From Luteimicrobium album (GTDB lineage Bacteria > Actinomycetota > Actinomycetes > Actinomycetales > Cellulomonadaceae): 64,000 bases of DNA. The notes beneath the pieces were generated by a model. It searched no databases. It had not been told where the DNA came from and saw nothing but the letters and a program-made list of their open reading frames with translations. The first letter of the stretch is position 1; each line of letters opens with the position of its first letter. Shown in pieces: positions 61,983-64,000 of the stretch. Position numbers and translations under genes: made by a program. Location: NCBI RefSeq assembly GCF_030161555.1, contig NZ_BSUK01000001.1, positions 2,108,001 through 2,172,000 of the forward strand, written 5' to 3'.

Positions 61983-62384
61983 ATGGCCCGACCCGCTCGC
62001 TCCGTAGCCCGCCTCGAGACGCAGCTGCGGCTCGAGCGTGCCGCGGTCGACGGGCGCTCGTACTCCGTCTCCGCCCGGCTCGACGCCGTCCTCGACGACG
62101 GGCGGCACGTCGTCCTGCTCGACGACCGCGGGTGGAGCACGTCCGGCCCGCCCGGTACGTCGGACCGGCTGACCGTCGCCGAGCTCGAGGCGACCGCGCG
62201 CGTCGTCGTCGGGCCCGACGAGCCCATGCCCGGGCGCACTCGCAAGGAGGAGGCCGAGCTGCACTGGTCGGCGCTCGCGGACGTCCTCGCCCGGGCCGGC
62301 ATCGCCGCGACGGGCGCCGGGCTCGCGCGGCTCCCGCACGACGTGGTGCTCGACGAGCGGCTGCTCGCGCGCGTCCGGCGCTGA
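61983..62384 (+). CDS. Conserved hypothetical protein
   Basis: 133 residues, cytosolic. [44 protein letters not shown] and [19 protein letters not shown] are recognisable but not assignable. C-terminal half contains [18 protein letters not shown]. Divergent from ppk1. No domain identified. Confidence 0.65.
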   Translation: MARPARSVARLETQLRLERAAVDGRSYSVSARLDAVLDDGRHVVLLDDRGWSTSGPPGTSDRLTVAELEATARVVVGPDEPMPGRTRKEEAELHWSALADVLARAGIAATGAGLARLPHDVVLDERLLARVRR

Positions 62385-62398
62385 CGCGGGCGCCGCCG

Positions 62399-62947
62399 TC
62401 ACCCCAGCGGGCCGCGCAGCTCGCCGAAGCCGTGCGCGTCGGACCAGTGATCGAGGCCGCGCAGGTGATCGAAGACGATCTGCGTGTGCGTCGACGCGAC
62501 CACGGGGTCGCTCGACAGCGGCCCGGCCACGAAGTCGCGGAGCTGCTCGGGCGACGTCGTCACGACCCGCACGAGGAAGTCGTCCTGGCCGCCCACGAAG
62601 AACACGTCGAGCACGTTGGGGTGCCGGGCCATCTTCGCGGCGAACGTCTTGATGACGGTGCGCGCCTGGGCGCGCAGCCGTACCGAGATGATCGCCTGCA
62701 GGGGCAGCCCCACGGCCCGGTAGTCGACGTCGGCGTGCGCGGGGCCGAGCACCCCGGCCTCGCGCAGAGCACGAACCCTCGCGTGCGTCGTCGACGGCGC
62801 GACGTGCAGGCGCTCGGCGAGCGCCGCGTTGGTCACGTCGGCGTCGCGGGCGAGCTCCCAGAGGATCTGCTCGTCGAGGTCGTCGAGGCTCGGCGGCGGT
62901 CGAACGCCTGAACGCTGGGCGGCCGCCCCCGTGCGTCTTCTCGGCAT
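62399..62947 (-). CDS. Lrp/AsnC-family regulator (AldR-like)
   Basis: 182 residues. [48 protein letters not shown] is the helix-turn-helix; [19 protein letters not shown] and [15 protein letters not shown] are the RAM ligand domain. Divergent from alanine dehydrogenase, the arrangement of aldR-ald in mycobacteria, so it probably activates ald in response to alanine. ATG 62947 behind GGAGCG. Confidence 0.88.
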   Translation of the reverse strand: MPRRRTGAAAQRSGVRPPPSLDDLDEQILWELARDADVTNAALAERLHVAPSTTHARVRALREAGVLGPAHADVDYRAVGLPLQAIISVRLRAQARTVIKTFAAKMARHPNVLDVFFVGGQDDFLVRVVTTSPEQLRDFVAGPLSSDPVVASTHTQIVFDHLRGLDHWSDAHGFGELRGPLG

Positions 62948-62972
62948 CTTCTGCGCTCCTGGTGCTCTCGAC

Positions 62973-62985
62973 CGAAGAATCTTCG
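62973..62985. promoter_or_regulatory. Dyad between the Lrp regulator and ald
   Basis: CGAAGA-A-TCTTCG (62973-62985) is a perfect 6-bp dyad around one base. GTTCTTCC, a related half-site, occurs at 63009-63016. Likely binding sites of the Lrp/AldR-type regulator in the 130-bp divergent region. Confidence 0.65.
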
Positions 62986-63077
62986 TCTCAGCCTCGTGGG
63001 ACGGGACGTTCTTCCTAGTGTGGCGCCTATCACGGTGACTGTCCGGCAGTGCGGCCGGACCCGGAGAAGGAGCGGTC

Positions 63078-64000
63078 ATGCGCATCGGAGTGCCCACCGA
63101 GGTCAAGGACCACGAGGGTCGCGTCGCCCTCACGCCCGCAGGCGCGCTGGACCTGGTGCGGACCGGGCACGACGTCGTCGTGCAGCGGGGCGCGGGGCTG
63201 GGCTCCGGCCTGCCCGACGACGCCTACACGGCCGTCGGCGCGCGGCTCGGGTCCGTGGACGAGGCGTGGGGAGCGGACCTCGTCCTCAAGGTCAAGGAGC
63301 CCGTCGCGTCGGAGTACCGGTACCTGCGCCCGGACCTCGTGCTGTTCACCTACCTGCACCTCGCCGCGGACCTGCCTCTCGTCGACGCGCTCCTGGGCGC
63401 CCGCACGACGGCGCTCGCGTACGAGACCGTCCAGCTCCCCGACGGGAGCCTGCCGCTCCTCGCGCCCATGAGCGAGGTCGCGGGGCGGATGTCGGTCGTC
63501 GTCGGCGCGTACCACCTGCTCGGCGCGCAGGGCGGCTCGGGGACGCTGCTCGGCGGGGTCCCGGGGTGCGGCCCGCGCACGTCGCGATCCTCGGCGGCGG
63601 GACCGCCGGGCTCGAGGCGGCGCGTCAGGCCGTGGCGCTCGGCGCCTGCACGACCGTGCTCGACCTGTCTCTCCCGCGCCTGCGGGAGATCGACGCGATG
63701 TTCCAGGGCCGGGTCGCGACCGTGGCGTCGAGCGCGTACGAGGTCGAGCGGACCCTGCTCGACGCGGACCTCGTCGTCGGGGCCGTCCTCGTGCCCGGGG
63801 CGCGGGCCCCGCGGCTCGTCAGCCGGGAGCTCGTCGCCCGGATGAAGCCTGGGAGCGTGCTCGTCGACGTCGCGATCGACCAGGGCGGCTGCTTCGAGGA
63901 CTCGCACCCGACGACGCACGCGGACCCGACCTTCCGCGTCGAGGGGTCGCTGTTCTACTGCGTCGCCAACATGCCGGGCGCCGCGGCGTCGACCGCGACC
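63078..64000 (+). CDS. ald: Alanine dehydrogenase, 5' part (frame broken)
   Basis: Runs off the window end. [46 protein letters not shown] and [20 protein letters not shown] are diagnostic. The frame breaks in G run 63563-63566; one added G gives [22 protein letters not shown], the NAD-binding loop, and continues through [22 protein letters not shown] to the end. Interconverts alanine and pyruvate plus ammonia; links nitrogen release to carbon metabolism. Divergent Lrp regulator upstream. Confidence 0.93.

Noticed and set aside
1..64000. CRISPR arrays, restriction or phage-defence systems
   Set aside because: No regularly spaced palindromic repeats with unique spacers, no Cas, toxin-antitoxin or restriction genes were seen; the 21-bp array at 32515 has no spacers.

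Overview
The window is about 64 kb of very G+C-rich DNA. Coding strands favour G/C at third positions, GTG starts are common, and many starts look leaderless. Gene content (bldC beside purF-purM and a DUF3073 gene, DUF222/HNH protein, actinobacterial PPK1 next to MutT1, Cellulomonas-like PurF N-terminus) points to an actinomycete, most likely order Micrococcales (Cellulomonadaceae or Promicromonosporaceae). The genus cannot be fixed from the sequence alone.

Layout. 1-4.5 kb: secreted nucleic-acid scavenging (end of an ExeM/NucH-type nuclease and a 5'-nucleotidase that share one C-terminal domain). 4.5-8.1 kb: purF, purM, DUF3073, bldC. 8.2-9.5 kb: small membrane proteins and a Glu-Asp-Phe tRNA operon. 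9.5-18 kb: housekeeping and accessory genes (metallopeptidase, galE, two paralogous lipoprotein hydrolases, GDPD, an MFS/ArsR pair, reductase, hydrolase, glycosyltransferase), ending in a probable 6C-type small RNA. 18-43.8 kb: a large nitrogen-scavenging purine and ureide catabolic supercluster, interrupted by an SOS-controlled DUF222/HNH gene. 43.9-47.7 kb: small membrane and stress-type genes, an ISL3-family insertion next to tRNA-Lys, and a HesB-like protein. 47.8-64 kb: LLM flavoprotein, DEAD-box helicase, MsrB, three MarR regulators with their targets, a Pit phosphate system, MutT1, PPK1, and an Lrp regulator divergent from alanine dehydrogenase (cut by the window end).

How the supercluster fits together (inference from family assignments). 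Nucleotides and bases could enter through a LOG-type phosphoribohydrolase, a guanine deaminase, an 8-oxoguanine-deaminase-like amidohydrolase and a cytosine-deaminase-like amidohydrolase. No molybdenum xanthine dehydrogenase is present; instead there is a Rieske oxygenase with a PDR-type reductase (HpxD/HpxE-like). Urate then passes through uricase, a fused OHCU decarboxylase/HIU hydrolase, allantoinase, allantoate amidohydrolase, ureidoglycine-glyoxylate aminotransferase (giving oxalurate), and a fused AtzH-like/amidase protein that resembles HpxZ plus HpxY. Minus-strand genes from the Rieske oxygenase onward are almost all joined by 4-bp ATGA/GTGA overlaps. Four promoters of this supercluster share one layout: a GlnR-like box (GTnAC-n6-GAAAC or GTnAC-n6-GTnAC) exactly 10 nt upstream of a TA-rich -10 hexamer.

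Sequence quality. At least 23 reading-frame breaks occur inside otherwise intact conserved genes, including purM. Nearly all are explained by loss of one base from a G or C run. I treat these as assembly or sequencing errors, annotate each gene across its break, and give the break position.
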